41,077 bases of DNA from DATAEK01 sp036258055. Its GTDB lineage: Bacteria; Acidobacteriota; Vicinamibacteria; Vicinamibacterales; 2-12-FULL-66-21. The notes beneath the pieces are model-generated. The model saw only the letters and a list, made by a program, of their open reading frames with translations, was not told where the DNA came from and did no database searches. The first letter of the stretch is position 1, and each line of letters begins with the position of its first letter. The translations under genes and the position numbers were made by a program. This document shows, piece by piece, positions 7,480-15,451 of this stretch. Location of the stretch: positions 1-41,077 of the forward strand of contig DATAEK010000075.1 of NCBI GenBank assembly GCA_036258055.1, read 5' to 3'.

Positions 7480-9729
7480 TTGATAGACCGTGCGCCTGAT
7501 CCGCGACCGGGCCGACTGGCCCTTGGTCTCGCAACCATCTCGTTCACGCTCTCGTTCGCCGCCTGGGGGCTCGTGGGCGGTCTTGCGTCCACGTTCACGG
7601 GGATCTACGCGCTGACCGCCTCCACGACCGCGCTCCTGGTTGCCGTGCCGGTCCTGCTCGGTTCTCTCGCCCGCCTGCCGATGGGCATGCTCACCGATCG
7701 ATTCGGCGGCCGCGCGATGTTCACCGCGCTGATGGGACTCTCGGCGGGGGCCGCCTGGCTCGTGACTCTCACCGACAGTTACCACAGCCTTCTGGCCGCG
7801 GCGTTCTTCCTGGGCCTCGCCGGCTCGTCGTTCGCAATCGGCGCAGCGTTCGTGTCGCGATGGACGCTGCCCGATCGGCAAGGTACCGCGCTCGGCATCT
7901 ACGGCCTGGGCACGCTCGGTCAGTCGCTCGCCGTTTTCGGCGGACCGGTGGTGGCGAGCTCGTTCGGGTGGCAGGCGGTGTTTCGCGGCGTGAGTGTGTT
8001 GCTCCTGGTCTGGGCCGTTGTCTTCGTGGCACTGGCGCGCAATCCGACGCGAGTCGCGCGTCCGGCGGGCATGCGCGCGATGGTGCGAGTGCTTCGGCGA
8101 TCGCCGATCGCGTGGCTGCTGGGTGCGTTCTACTTTCTCACGTTCGGCGGTTTCGTCGCATTCTCGATCTATCTGCCCACCCTGCTGCGTTCCCAGTTCG
8201 GCTTGAGTCCGGCTGACGCCGGCTTCCGGGCGGCCGGCTTCGTCGTCCTGGCGACGGCGATGCGGCCGATCGGCGGCTGGCTCGCCGACCGCATCGGCGG
8301 AGCGCAGGTCCTTTCCTGGGTGTTCGCTGGCATTGCGGTCTTTGCGCTGCTCCTGGCATGGCCAGCCATGATTCCCTTCACGGTGGGGGCACTCGCGTGC
8401 GCCACCTTCATGGGTCTCGGCAACGGCGCCGTGTTCAAGCTCGTCCCCGAACGCTTTCCGACGGAGACCGGCACCGTCACCGGCCTCGTCGGCGCGCTCG
8501 GCGGTCTCGGCGGCTTTTTCCCCCCGCTCGTTCTCGGGATCGTCCGCGATACCTTCGGCGTTCTGTGGCCGGGATTCGCGCTGCTCTCTTTGACCGCGCT
8601 CATTCTGCGCGCGGCAAATGAGCGGGTGTTTCGACCGGACGATGTCACCTGGCGCCAGGCGCTGTCCCCGAAGGCGCGCCGCGCGGTCGACAAAATCAGA
8701 GCGGGCGCGTGGGCCGTGCTCTGGACGCTCGGCCTCGCCGCGGCGATCGTCGTCGGCTCCCGCAATCTGCAGAACTTCGACGCCGCGCTCGTCGGCTACA
8801 CCTTCGCCACGCTCTTCGCCCTCTTCGGGATCGCTTACCGATATGCGATGTGGCTGGAACGTCCCCCGACGCGAATGTATTGGAAGCGCGGCTGGCAGGC
8901 GTTCTTCGCGAAGCGGTCAGTCGGCCGCAACGCGACGGAGTTGGTACGCCGCGCGCTGGTCGAGTTCGCCGCGAACCGATTCATTTTCCGGCGCGCACGG
9001 CTGCGCGGCGTCGCGCACCTGCTCATCATGTGGGGCTGCATTCTCGCCGGAGCGATCACCTTCCCGCTCGTCTGGGGATGGATCCATTTCGAGACCGTGC
9101 CTGGGGATCTGCACGCCTATCGCGCGTACTTCTTCGGCGTACCGGCGCAGGACTTCCAGGTTGATTCACCGCTCGCGTTCATCGTCTTCCATGGCCTGGT
9201 GTGGTCGTCATTCCTGGTCATCGCCGGCGTGATGCTCGCGTTCAGGCGGCGGATGATCGATCACGGCGCAGTCGCCGTGCAACAATTCGGGCAGGACATC
9301 CTACCGCTGCTGCTGCTCTTCGCGATCAGCGTGACGGGGCTGATGCTGACCACGAGCTACACCTGGATGAAAGGCTACGCCTACGACTTCCTCGCGATTC
9401 TGCACGCGGCGACGGTCATCGTGACCCTGCTCTGGCTTCCCTTCGGCAAGCTGTTCCACGTCTTTCAGCGGCCGGCGCAACTCGGCGTGGCTTTCTACAG
9501 GGATGAGGGCGCACGAAGCGACCAGGCGCGCTGCCGTCGCTGCGGCCAGGCTTACGCGTCGGCGAACATGGTGTGCGATCTCGAGATCGTTGAGCGCGAG
9601 CTTGGATTCTCGTACGACATGCGCGACGGCGCGCACTACCAGGAGATCTGTCCGCGGTGCCGTCGGGCGCTCTTCGGCCTGGCGCAGGGCGCGCTGTGGA
9701 CGCGATCGGCAGATCGCGGGACCAGCTAA
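7480..9729 (+). CDS. NarK-like MFS transporter fused to cytochrome-b-like domain and Cys ribbon
   Basis: This is a three-part protein of 749 residues. Residues ~1-395 are a 12-helix MFS transporter closest in pattern to the nitrate/nitrite porter (NNP/NarK) family. Both Gly-rich signatures are recognisable, GLAGSSFAIGAAFVSRW and GLVGALGGLGGFFPP. Residues ~400-680 add about six more helices with His residues placed as in NarI/DsrM-type haem-b subunits (in RGVAHLLIMWG, IVFHGLVW, LAILHAATV and KLFHVFQRP). Residues ~690-735 carry CRRC...C...CPRC, a zinc-ribbon or rubredoxin-like knuckle. The start is TTG at 7480 after GAGGTAGG; no in-frame ATG fits better. It heads the molybdoenzyme operon, with 8 bases to the next gene. 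It may couple substrate uptake and quinol oxidation in one chain; that is inference. Confidence 0.85.
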   Translation: MIDRAPDPRPGRLALGLATISFTLSFAAWGLVGGLASTFTGIYALTASTTALLVAVPVLLGSLARLPMGMLTDRFGGRAMFTALMGLSAGAAWLVTLTDSYHSLLAAAFFLGLAGSSFAIGAAFVSRWTLPDRQGTALGIYGLGTLGQSLAVFGGPVVASSFGWQAVFRGVSVLLLVWAVVFVALARNPTRVARPAGMRAMVRVLRRSPIAWLLGAFYFLTFGGFVAFSIYLPTLLRSQFGLSPADAGFRAAGFVVLATAMRPIGGWLADRIGGAQVLSWVFAGIAVFALLLAWPAMIPFTVGALACATFMGLGNGAVFKLVPERFPTETGTVTGLVGALGGLGGFFPPLVLGIVRDTFGVLWPGFALLSLTALILRAANERVFRPDDVTWRQALSPKARRAVDKIRAGAWAVLWTLGLAAAIVVGSRNLQNFDAALVGYTFATLFALFGIAYRYAMWLERPPTRMYWKRGWQAFFAKRSVGRNATELVRRALVEFAANRFIFRRARLRGVAHLLIMWGCILAGAITFPLVWGWIHFETVPGDLHAYRAYFFGVPAQDFQVDSPLAFIVFHGLVWSSFLVIAGVMLAFRRRMIDHGAVAVQQFGQDILPLLLLFAISVTGLMLTTSYTWMKGYAYDFLAILHAATVIVTLLWLPFGKLFHVFQRPAQLGVAFYRDEGARSDQARCRRCGQAYASANMVCDLEIVERELGFSYDMRDGAHYQEICPRCRRALFGLAQGALWTRSADRGTS

Positions 9730-9737
9730 CTGAGGTT

Positions 9738-12011
9738 ATGTCAACCATCCCGGCGGACGAGCTGAAGATCATCGAGCGGTTCGGGCCGCATCTGTCGTCA
9801 ATGACGGGCGTTCGTCTGTCCACGAGCGTCGAGCCCGAGCAGCTGGTCAAAACGCATTGCTGCTTCTGCGGACAGCAGTGCGGCATTCAATTGAAGGTGC
9901 GGGAAAACCAGGTCATCGGGTTCGAGCCGTGGGAGGACTTTCCTTTCAACCGTGGCATGCTCTGCCCGAAAGGTGTCAAACGATATCTCCAGGGCTCGCA
10001 TCCCGATCGTCTGCTCACGGCACTCCGTCGCGACACGTCGGCGGCCTCGGGTTTCAGCGCGATGCCCTACGAGCAGGCGGTCGCCCGGGTCGCCGCCGAG
10101 ATCGATCGCATTCAACAGACACATGGCGCGAGCGCCATGGGGGTGCTCAGCGGCGCGAGCCTCACGACCGAAAAGTCGTACCTGCTCGGCAAGTTCGCGC
10201 GTGTGTGCCTGAAGACGCCGTACATCGATTACAACGGCCGTCTGTGCATGGTGAGCGCGGGCGCCGCTAACAAGAAGGCGTTCGGCATCGATCGGACGAC
10301 GAGTCCCTGGTCCGACATGATTGGAACGGACGTCGTCTGGGTGGCCGGCTCGAATGTCGCCGAGTGCTCGCCGATCACCACGAACTACCTCTGGCAGGCG
10401 CGCGAACAGGGCGCGAAGATCATCGTGCAGGATCCGCGGATCACACCCGCGGCCCGCACGTGCGACCTCTACATGCCCGTCAAACCGGGTCGCGACGCGG
10501 CGCTCTTCGCCGGCGTTCTGCAGATCATGATCGAGCACGACTGGCTCGATCGCGCCTTCATCGAACGCTGCACGACTGGGTTCGAACAGGTTGTCGAGTA
10601 CTGCAGTCAGTGGACCCTGCCGCGGGCGTCGGCGGTGACCGGCGTCCCACAGCGGGCCATCGAGCAAGCGGCCGAATGGTGGGGAACCGCCGGGACCAGC
10701 TTTCTCTTCCACGCGCGCGGCGTCGAGCACCATTCGAACGGCGTGCAGAACGCGCTCGGCGCGATCAACCTCGTGCTGGCCTCCGGCCGCATCGGCAAAC
10801 CGAAAAGCGGCTACGGCACGATCGTCGGCCAGGCCAACGGGCAGGGTGGACGCGAGCACGGGCAGAAGTGCGATCAGCTTCCCGGCTGGCGCGACATCAC
10901 CAACCCTGACCATCGGCAGTACATCGCAGGCGTCTGGAACATCGACGAGCGTGAGCTGCCCGGCCCCGGCGTCGACGCCTACGAGCTGTTCCGCAAAATC
11001 GACGCGGGCGAGATCAAGGGCCTGCTGTCGATCTGCTTCAATCCGAAGGTGTCGCTCCCCGACAACGCATTCGTCACGCGCTGCCTCGAGAAGCTGGAGT
11101 TCTACGCAGCCATCGACTTCTTCCTCAACGACAGCGCCTGGCACGCCGACATCGTGCTGCCCGGCAGCCTTCAGGAAGAAGACGAGGGAACAGTGACCCA
11201 GGTCGAGGGCCGCATCATCAAGATCAACAAGGCGGTGGATTGCCCGGGAGAGGCTCGACAGGACTGGCGGATTATCCAGGACATCGCCCGCGCGCTCGGC
11301 CGGCCGCACGGGTTCACGTTCACCAGCCCGCGTGAGATCTTCGACGAGCTCCGCGTCGCCAGTAGAGGCGGAGTCGCCGACTATTCGGGAGTGACCTACG
11401 AGAAAGTCGAGCGGCAGCTCGGCGTGTTCTGGCCGTGCTACAGCGAAGATCCACGAACCGGCGCGCCGGTACCGGATCATCCCGGGACCCCCCGACTCTT
11501 CGAAAGCGGCAGCTACAACCCGATCGCCAAGGGGGCCGGGCCCTTCTACTTTCCCGACGGGCGCGCTCGCTTCAACGTCGCCGAGTATCGGCCTCCTGTG
11601 GACGACGCGAGCGACGAGTATCCGGTTTTTCTGACGACCGGGCGCGTCGTCAGTCAGTTTCTGTCGGGGACGCAGACCCGCCGCATCGGGCCGCTGGTGC
11701 ACCAGTACCCCGAACCGCGGATCGAGCTGCACCCGCGACTCGCGGCAAAGCTCGGCATCGCCGACCGCGACTGGACGGTCGTGGAAACCCGGCGAGGATC
11801 GATCACGTTGAGGGCGATGGTCGTGACGACGATCAGGCCTGACACGGTCTTCATCCCCTACCACTGGCCGGGACGAAAGAGCGCCAACCAGCTCACCGTC
11901 GCCGCTCAGGATCCGATTAGCAAGATCCCGCAATACAAGGTCTGCGGATGCCGCGTCCGGAAAGCGGGCGGGCCGCCTGAGTACGCAGCGAAACTGGAAC
12001 CGCAACAGTAG
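9738..12011 (+). CDS. Molybdopterin oxidoreductase, NapA/NasC-like catalytic subunit
   Basis: This is a 757-residue Mo/W-bisPGD enzyme. The N-terminal [4Fe-4S] site is C41-x2-C44-x3-C48 plus the Cys in GMLCPKG. The loop NGRLCMVSAGA places Cys170 where NapA and assimilatory nitrate reductases bind Mo through Cys, while formate dehydrogenases use Sec or Cys in a different context. MGD-binding segments (VVWVAGSNVAECSP, IVQDPRIT) and a C-terminal dinucleotide-binding domain (TTGRVVSQFLSGTQTRR) are present. There is no Tat signal, so the active site should be cytoplasmic. ATG 9738 is preferred over an upstream in-frame start at 9657, which would overlap the fusion gene by 73 bases. With a NarK-type neighbour, nitrate is the favoured substrate, but no nitrite reductase is in the window and another oxyanion cannot be excluded. 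Confidence 0.88.
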   Translation: MSTIPADELKIIERFGPHLSSMTGVRLSTSVEPEQLVKTHCCFCGQQCGIQLKVRENQVIGFEPWEDFPFNRGMLCPKGVKRYLQGSHPDRLLTALRRDTSAASGFSAMPYEQAVARVAAEIDRIQQTHGASAMGVLSGASLTTEKSYLLGKFARVCLKTPYIDYNGRLCMVSAGAANKKAFGIDRTTSPWSDMIGTDVVWVAGSNVAECSPITTNYLWQAREQGAKIIVQDPRITPAARTCDLYMPVKPGRDAALFAGVLQIMIEHDWLDRAFIERCTTGFEQVVEYCSQWTLPRASAVTGVPQRAIEQAAEWWGTAGTSFLFHARGVEHHSNGVQNALGAINLVLASGRIGKPKSGYGTIVGQANGQGGREHGQKCDQLPGWRDITNPDHRQYIAGVWNIDERELPGPGVDAYELFRKIDAGEIKGLLSICFNPKVSLPDNAFVTRCLEKLEFYAAIDFFLNDSAWHADIVLPGSLQEEDEGTVTQVEGRIIKINKAVDCPGEARQDWRIIQDIARALGRPHGFTFTSPREIFDELRVASRGGVADYSGVTYEKVERQLGVFWPCYSEDPRTGAPVPDHPGTPRLFESGSYNPIAKGAGPFYFPDGRARFNVAEYRPPVDDASDEYPVFLTTGRVVSQFLSGTQTRRIGPLVHQYPEPRIELHPRLAAKLGIADRDWTVVETRRGSITLRAMVVTTIRPDTVFIPYHWPGRKSANQLTVAAQDPISKIPQYKVCGCRVRKAGGPPEYAAKLEPQQ

Positions 12012-12030
12012 TCATCAAACGCCGATCGGC

Positions 12031-12690
12031 ATGGCCAAGCCCGACCATCTCCACTTCTTCATCGATCCCAGCCGTTGCATCGGCTGTCAGGCGTGCGTAC
12101 AGGCTTGCACGGAGTGCGACACGCATCGCGGGGAGTCGATGATTCACTTGGAGTACGTCGATCGCGCGCACAGCGTGCAGACGGTGCCCGTGGTCTGCAT
12201 GCACTGCGAGCAGCCGACGTGCGCGGAGGTGTGTCCGGCCGACGCGATCAAGCGCACCGGCGATGGCGTCGTGCAGTCCGCGCGCAAACCGCGCTGCATC
12301 GCCTGCGGCAACTGCGTGATGGCCTGCCCGTTCGGCGTCCCCGAGCTGTACGAAGACCGGAAGATCATGATGAAGTGCGACATGTGCTACGACCGGTCGA
12401 GCGTCGGCAAGAAGCCGATGTGCGCGACCGTCTGTCCGAGCCAGGCGCTCTTCTTCGGCACGCGCGAGCAGATCGGGCAGCTCCGGCCCCTGTCCGCGCC
12501 GGTCAACCAGTTTCAGTTCGGCCATCAGACGATCACGACCAGAGTCTGGGTCATGACGCCGCGCGAGTTGTCCTCGCGCGCCCCGTACGTCGATGTGACG
12601 GCGGCGATGGGCGAACAGCCGCGCAACCGCGCGGTGTCGCTGAAGGTCATCGCGGTCGAACCGGATCCATTCGCTGACGTGGAGGTCTAA
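12031..12690 (+). CDS. Four-cluster ferredoxin-type electron transfer subunit
   Basis: A 219-residue iron-sulfur protein of the DmsB/NrfC/HybA type. Its cysteine groups are CIGCQACVQAC, CMHCEQPTCAEVCP, CIACGNCVMACP and CDMCYD with CATVCP, enough for four [4Fe-4S] clusters. No signal peptide is seen, which agrees with a cytoplasmic position beside the molybdoenzyme encoded 19 bases upstream. The C-terminal ~60 residues have no clusters and may contact partner subunits. It likely passes electrons between the membrane cytochrome domain, or the Rieske protein, and the catalytic subunit. The ribosome site before ATG 12031 is weak, so translational coupling to the upstream gene is likely. Confidence 0.92.
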   Translation: MAKPDHLHFFIDPSRCIGCQACVQACTECDTHRGESMIHLEYVDRAHSVQTVPVVCMHCEQPTCAEVCPADAIKRTGDGVVQSARKPRCIACGNCVMACPFGVPELYEDRKIMMKCDMCYDRSSVGKKPMCATVCPSQALFFGTREQIGQLRPLSAPVNQFQFGHQTITTRVWVMTPRELSSRAPYVDVTAAMGEQPRNRAVSLKVIAVEPDPFADVEV

Positions 12691-12874
12691 ACGCTTGCAG
12701 GACGGTCGCAGGTCGTTGAATCAACTGCGATGAGGCGCCACAACAATGCCAGATCCACACATCGATCCTCGGGCATCCGTTGACGCCCGGGTCAACTCAC
12801 CCGGCCGCGAAGGGCTGACCGGCACCGCGCCGGCGAACCGGTACGCGCCGATCGCCGACCGGGAGGAAATCACG

Positions 12875-13393
12875 ATGGCGCCGGACTTCCGACCCGCCGA
12901 GATGCAACCCGCGTGGCGCCAGGACTTCCCGATTGACTGGCCGCAGGATCAGTACGTCGAGCGACGCGAGTTTGTGAAGTTCATGGTGCTGACAAGCTTC
13001 GGGTTGACGGTCGGACAGTTCTGGATTGCCGCCGAGAACTGGTGGCGGGCCCGGCGGGGTCTCCCGCAGGTTCAGCGAATCGCGTCACTGGACGAACTCG
13101 CCGTCGGCAGCAGTCTCGTCTTCCGCTACCCCGGCGAGCACGATCCCTGCGTGCTCACGCGCCTCGCCGACAGAGAGCTCGTCGCCTACAGTCAGAAGTG
13201 CACGCATCTCTCGTGCGCGGTCATCCCCGACCCCGAGCGAGGGGCGCTGCGCTGCCCGTGTCACGACGGACTCTTCGACCTCAGGTCAGGCAAGCCGACT
13301 GCCGGTCCGCCGCGCCGGCCGCTGCCTCGAATTCTGCTCGAGGTGCGCGGCCGCGACGTCTTCGCAACCGGGGTCGAGTGGAGAACCAGCTGA
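12875..13393 (+). CDS. Membrane-anchored Rieske [2Fe-2S] protein
   Basis: A 172-residue protein (from ATG 12875) with an N-terminal RREFVKFM sequence followed by a hydrophobic stretch (~33-50), resembling the Tat-type anchor of Rieske subunits. The Rieske boxes are complete: CTHLSC (C109, H111) and CPCHDG (C127, H130). C114 and C129 are available for the disulfide seen in high-potential Rieske centres. GGAGG eight bases before ATG 12875 decides the start. An in-frame ATG at 12746 would add 43 low-complexity residues and has a poor ribosome site. It is the fourth gene of the molybdoenzyme operon, where a quinol-type bc1 partner is absent. It may therefore serve the cytochrome-b domain of the NarK fusion instead. 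Whether it faces the periplasm or cytoplasm cannot be told. Confidence 0.88.
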   Translation: MAPDFRPAEMQPAWRQDFPIDWPQDQYVERREFVKFMVLTSFGLTVGQFWIAAENWWRARRGLPQVQRIASLDELAVGSSLVFRYPGEHDPCVLTRLADRELVAYSQKCTHLSCAVIPDPERGALRCPCHDGLFDLRSGKPTAGPPRRPLPRILLEVRGRDVFATGVEWRTS

Positions 13394-13394
13394 G

Positions 13395-13634
13395 ATGACC
13401 TTGAGGATCAAGCGTCCGTTCACGCGCGAGCAGCGCACGACGATCGTGTACGGGATGCTCGCCTTCGTTCTGATCCTCGTGATCCTCCAGCTCTGGCTGC
13501 TGACGGCGACGATGAACGCGTACCTCGGGGGAGACTCCGCCGTGGTCACACCTGCTGCCTTCGCCAGCCTGCTATGTCTGCTGCTGAACGTTGGGTTGTT
13601 GCGCTACCTCGGATACCTGGAGCGTCCACACTGA
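13395..13634 (+). CDS. Small two-helix membrane protein of the molybdoenzyme operon
   Basis: A 79-residue protein beginning MTLRIKRPFTREQRTT, with two strongly hydrophobic helices (~18-38 and ~52-72) and a basic N-terminus. Its ATG overlaps the operon rhythm tightly: the Rieske stop and this start are separated by one base (TGAGATG), so translation is coupled. I recall a small conserved family of this pattern annotated as DUF6755, but could not check it. By position it is probably an assembly or anchoring subunit for the Rieske/cytochrome part of the complex. No catalytic or metal-binding residues are visible. Confidence 0.75.
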   Translation: MTLRIKRPFTREQRTTIVYGMLAFVLILVILQLWLLTATMNAYLGGDSAVVTPAAFASLLCLLLNVGLLRYLGYLERPH

Positions 13635-13670
13635 TAGCCCCCTCGATCGTGTGATCAGGTCCCGCGGGTT

Positions 13671-13690
13671 TTTCCGCACCGCTGCGGAAA
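13671..13690. other. Hairpin after the molybdoenzyme operon
   Basis: TTTCCGCA, a CCGC loop and TGCGGAAA form a perfect 8-bp stem 36 bases after the last operon stop. A TTTTT run lies before rather than after it on the plus strand, so it is not a standard terminator. It could be a transcript-stabilising hairpin, or a site between the operon and the USP genes. Confidence 0.4.
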
Positions 13691-13796
13691 GTTCCCCGCC
13701 TTTCGAATCTGAATAGCCGCTGTTGGTTGGACGCTGGAGTCTTTCTCGTGGCACTCGCGTTGCTCTCTCCGGATTGACCGATCTTTGGAGGCGGAC

Positions 13797-14306
13797 ATGA
13801 GACCTTCCATCCGCAGCATCCTTGTCCCGATCGATTTCAGCGCTCCGTCCGACAGGGCCATCGAGTACGCGAGCACTCTGGCCGGCGGCTTGGGCGCGAC
13901 CGTTCACTTGATCCACGTGCTCGACCCGGTCTCGCTGCAAATGCCCTGGGAGACGCCGATCGAGAGCGCGGCGCGACATGAGCGTTTGTATCAGGAGGGT
14001 CGCGCAAAACTCGCAGTGGTCGCGGCGACGCTCGATCGGCCGCGGTTGCCCGTGACCTGCGAGGTGCGGAGCGGGACGCCGGCGATCGAGATCGCAAATG
14101 CCGCCGTCGACTACGGAGCGGATCTTATCGTGATGGCGACGCACGGGCGGAGCGGCCTTCCTCATCTGCTGCTCGGGAGCGTCGCCGAACACGTGATTCG
14201 ACATGCGACTTGTCCGGTACTCGCGGTTCGAGACGAGGGGCCTCCGGGCGTGCCGCTGAACGGCTATGCCACGGTGGAACGGTCGGTGGGGGCAGGAATC
14301 GCGTGA
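13797..14306 (+). CDS. Single-domain universal stress protein
   Basis: A 169-residue USP beginning MRPSIRSILVPIDFSAPSD. The nucleotide loop is ATHGRSGLPHLLLGSVAEH, with the first Gly of the ATP motif replaced by Ala. GGAGG six bases before ATG 13797 fixes the start; an in-frame TTG four codons upstream is rejected because it lies within that ribosome site. The last ~20 residues form a low-complexity tail. It lies 162 bases after the molybdoenzyme operon and 40 before a tandem USP gene on the same strand, so the two USP genes are likely cotranscribed. Clusters of USPs beside CBS and redox genes are typical of oxygen-limitation regulons, which supports such a role here by analogy only. Confidence 0.92.
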   Translation: MRPSIRSILVPIDFSAPSDRAIEYASTLAGGLGATVHLIHVLDPVSLQMPWETPIESAARHERLYQEGRAKLAVVAATLDRPRLPVTCEVRSGTPAIEIANAAVDYGADLIVMATHGRSGLPHLLLGSVAEHVIRHATCPVLAVRDEGPPGVPLNGYATVERSVGAGIA

Positions 14307-14346
14307 CCACGGCCGTCCTCCGCCATGATCATTTCAGGAGTGCGCC

Positions 14347-15273
14347 ATGATTGACTTCAAGCGAATCCTCTGTCCGGTGGACACGTCGGAGTTCTCGGAG
14401 CGCGCGCTTCGATACGCCGCGGCGCTGTCGCGATGGTATGGAGCGGACCTCACGGTCCTCTCCGTGCGCCCGCTGGCACTGCCGCCCGCACTCTGGATGG
14501 AGTACCCCGTCGGACCGCTGCTCGAGCCGATTGATCTGACGGCCGAGGAGGAAAGAGTTCGGACATTCATTCAGACCGTCGCTGGTCCCTCGTCCGCCAA
14601 GGTAGTCGTGCGGGATGGCTCGATCGCTCCCGAAATCCTCCAGGCAGCCCGCGATCTCGGATCCGATCTCGTCGTCATGGGTACTCACGGACGGGGCGGC
14701 TTCGAGCACTGGCTGCTCGGATCCGTTGCCGAGAACGTCCTTCGCCGGGCGACGTGTCCGGTGTTGACGGTCCCTCGACAGACGTCGGAACCGAACGGCG
14801 ATCGACTGGTGATGTTCAAGTCGATCGTGTGCGCCATCGACTTCTCTCGTGATTCGCAGCGCGCCCTGCACTACGCGTTGTCGCTCGCGCAGGCAGCCGC
14901 GGGCCGGCTGATCCTCGTCCACGCGCTCGAGCAGTTCGAGGGCGAGGAGCCGATCGTCACGGCCCACTTCGACGTGCCGGAGTTCCGCCGCCAGCTCGAG
15001 CGCGACGCCCGGCAGCGGCTCGAAGACATGATTCCGCCGTCCGCTCGCGCGTGGTGCGAGACGAACGTCGTCGTGGCACACGGCAAAGCGTCGCGTGAAG
15101 TGCTGCGCGTGGCGCAGGCATACGAGGCCGACCTGATCGTGCTCGGCGTGCACGGCCGAAACGCCGTGGATCTTCTGCTCTTCGGGTCCACGACCCAGCA
15201 CGTCCTTCACCATGCGCGCATCCCCGTGCTGACGGTACCACGCGATGTAAAGACCGCGGCCATCGCCGCGTGA
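14347..15273 (+). CDS. Tandem universal stress protein (two USP domains)
   Basis: A 308-residue protein with two USP domains (~1-145, ~155-300). Both nucleotide loops are well kept: VMGTHGRGGFEHWLLGSVA in the first and VLGVHGRNAVDLLLFGSTT in the second. It differs from the tandem USP at 4927-5892, whose second loop is degenerate. AGGAG lies 8 bases before ATG 14347. It closes the redox and stress locus; a strong hairpin lies 30 bases after its stop. Probable role: cytoplasmic ATP-binding stress protein expressed with the upstream USP. Confidence 0.93.
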   Translation: MIDFKRILCPVDTSEFSERALRYAAALSRWYGADLTVLSVRPLALPPALWMEYPVGPLLEPIDLTAEEERVRTFIQTVAGPSSAKVVVRDGSIAPEILQAARDLGSDLVVMGTHGRGGFEHWLLGSVAENVLRRATCPVLTVPRQTSEPNGDRLVMFKSIVCAIDFSRDSQRALHYALSLAQAAAGRLILVHALEQFEGEEPIVTAHFDVPEFRRQLERDARQRLEDMIPPSARAWCETNVVVAHGKASREVLRVAQAYEADLIVLGVHGRNAVDLLLFGSTTQHVLHHARIPVLTVPRDVKTAAIAA

Positions 15274-15302
15274 CCGCACGCGAATCGAACATGGGAAATG
15301 GA

Positions 15303-15332
15303 AATGGGCAATGGCTGATGCCGTTGCCCATT
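15303..15332. terminator. 13-bp hairpin after the USP genes
   Basis: AATGGGCAATGGC pairs with GCCGTTGCCCATT around a 4-base loop, with one G-T pair. It lies 30 bases after the USP stop and is followed by a short T-containing stretch. The left arm continues a short-period sequence (ATGGGAAATGGAAATGGGC), so it may be a terminator grown from an intergenic repeat. Confidence 0.6.
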
Positions 15333-15451
15333 CTAGTTTCCGCGGCACGGTGATTATTTCTGAGAGCTGCTCTTACGGTGATTGCGCTCGGTGAATTTCG
15401 AGGGTTGCGCGATGACCCGCGATTCAAGAACACTGATGGCGCGAGTCAGTC

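Noticed and set aside
9798..12005. 735-codon open frame on the minus strand
   Set aside because: It lies exactly opposite the molybdoenzyme gene, is rich in Arg/Asp/Gly as expected for an antisense frame at this GC content, and has no recognisable domain or signal.
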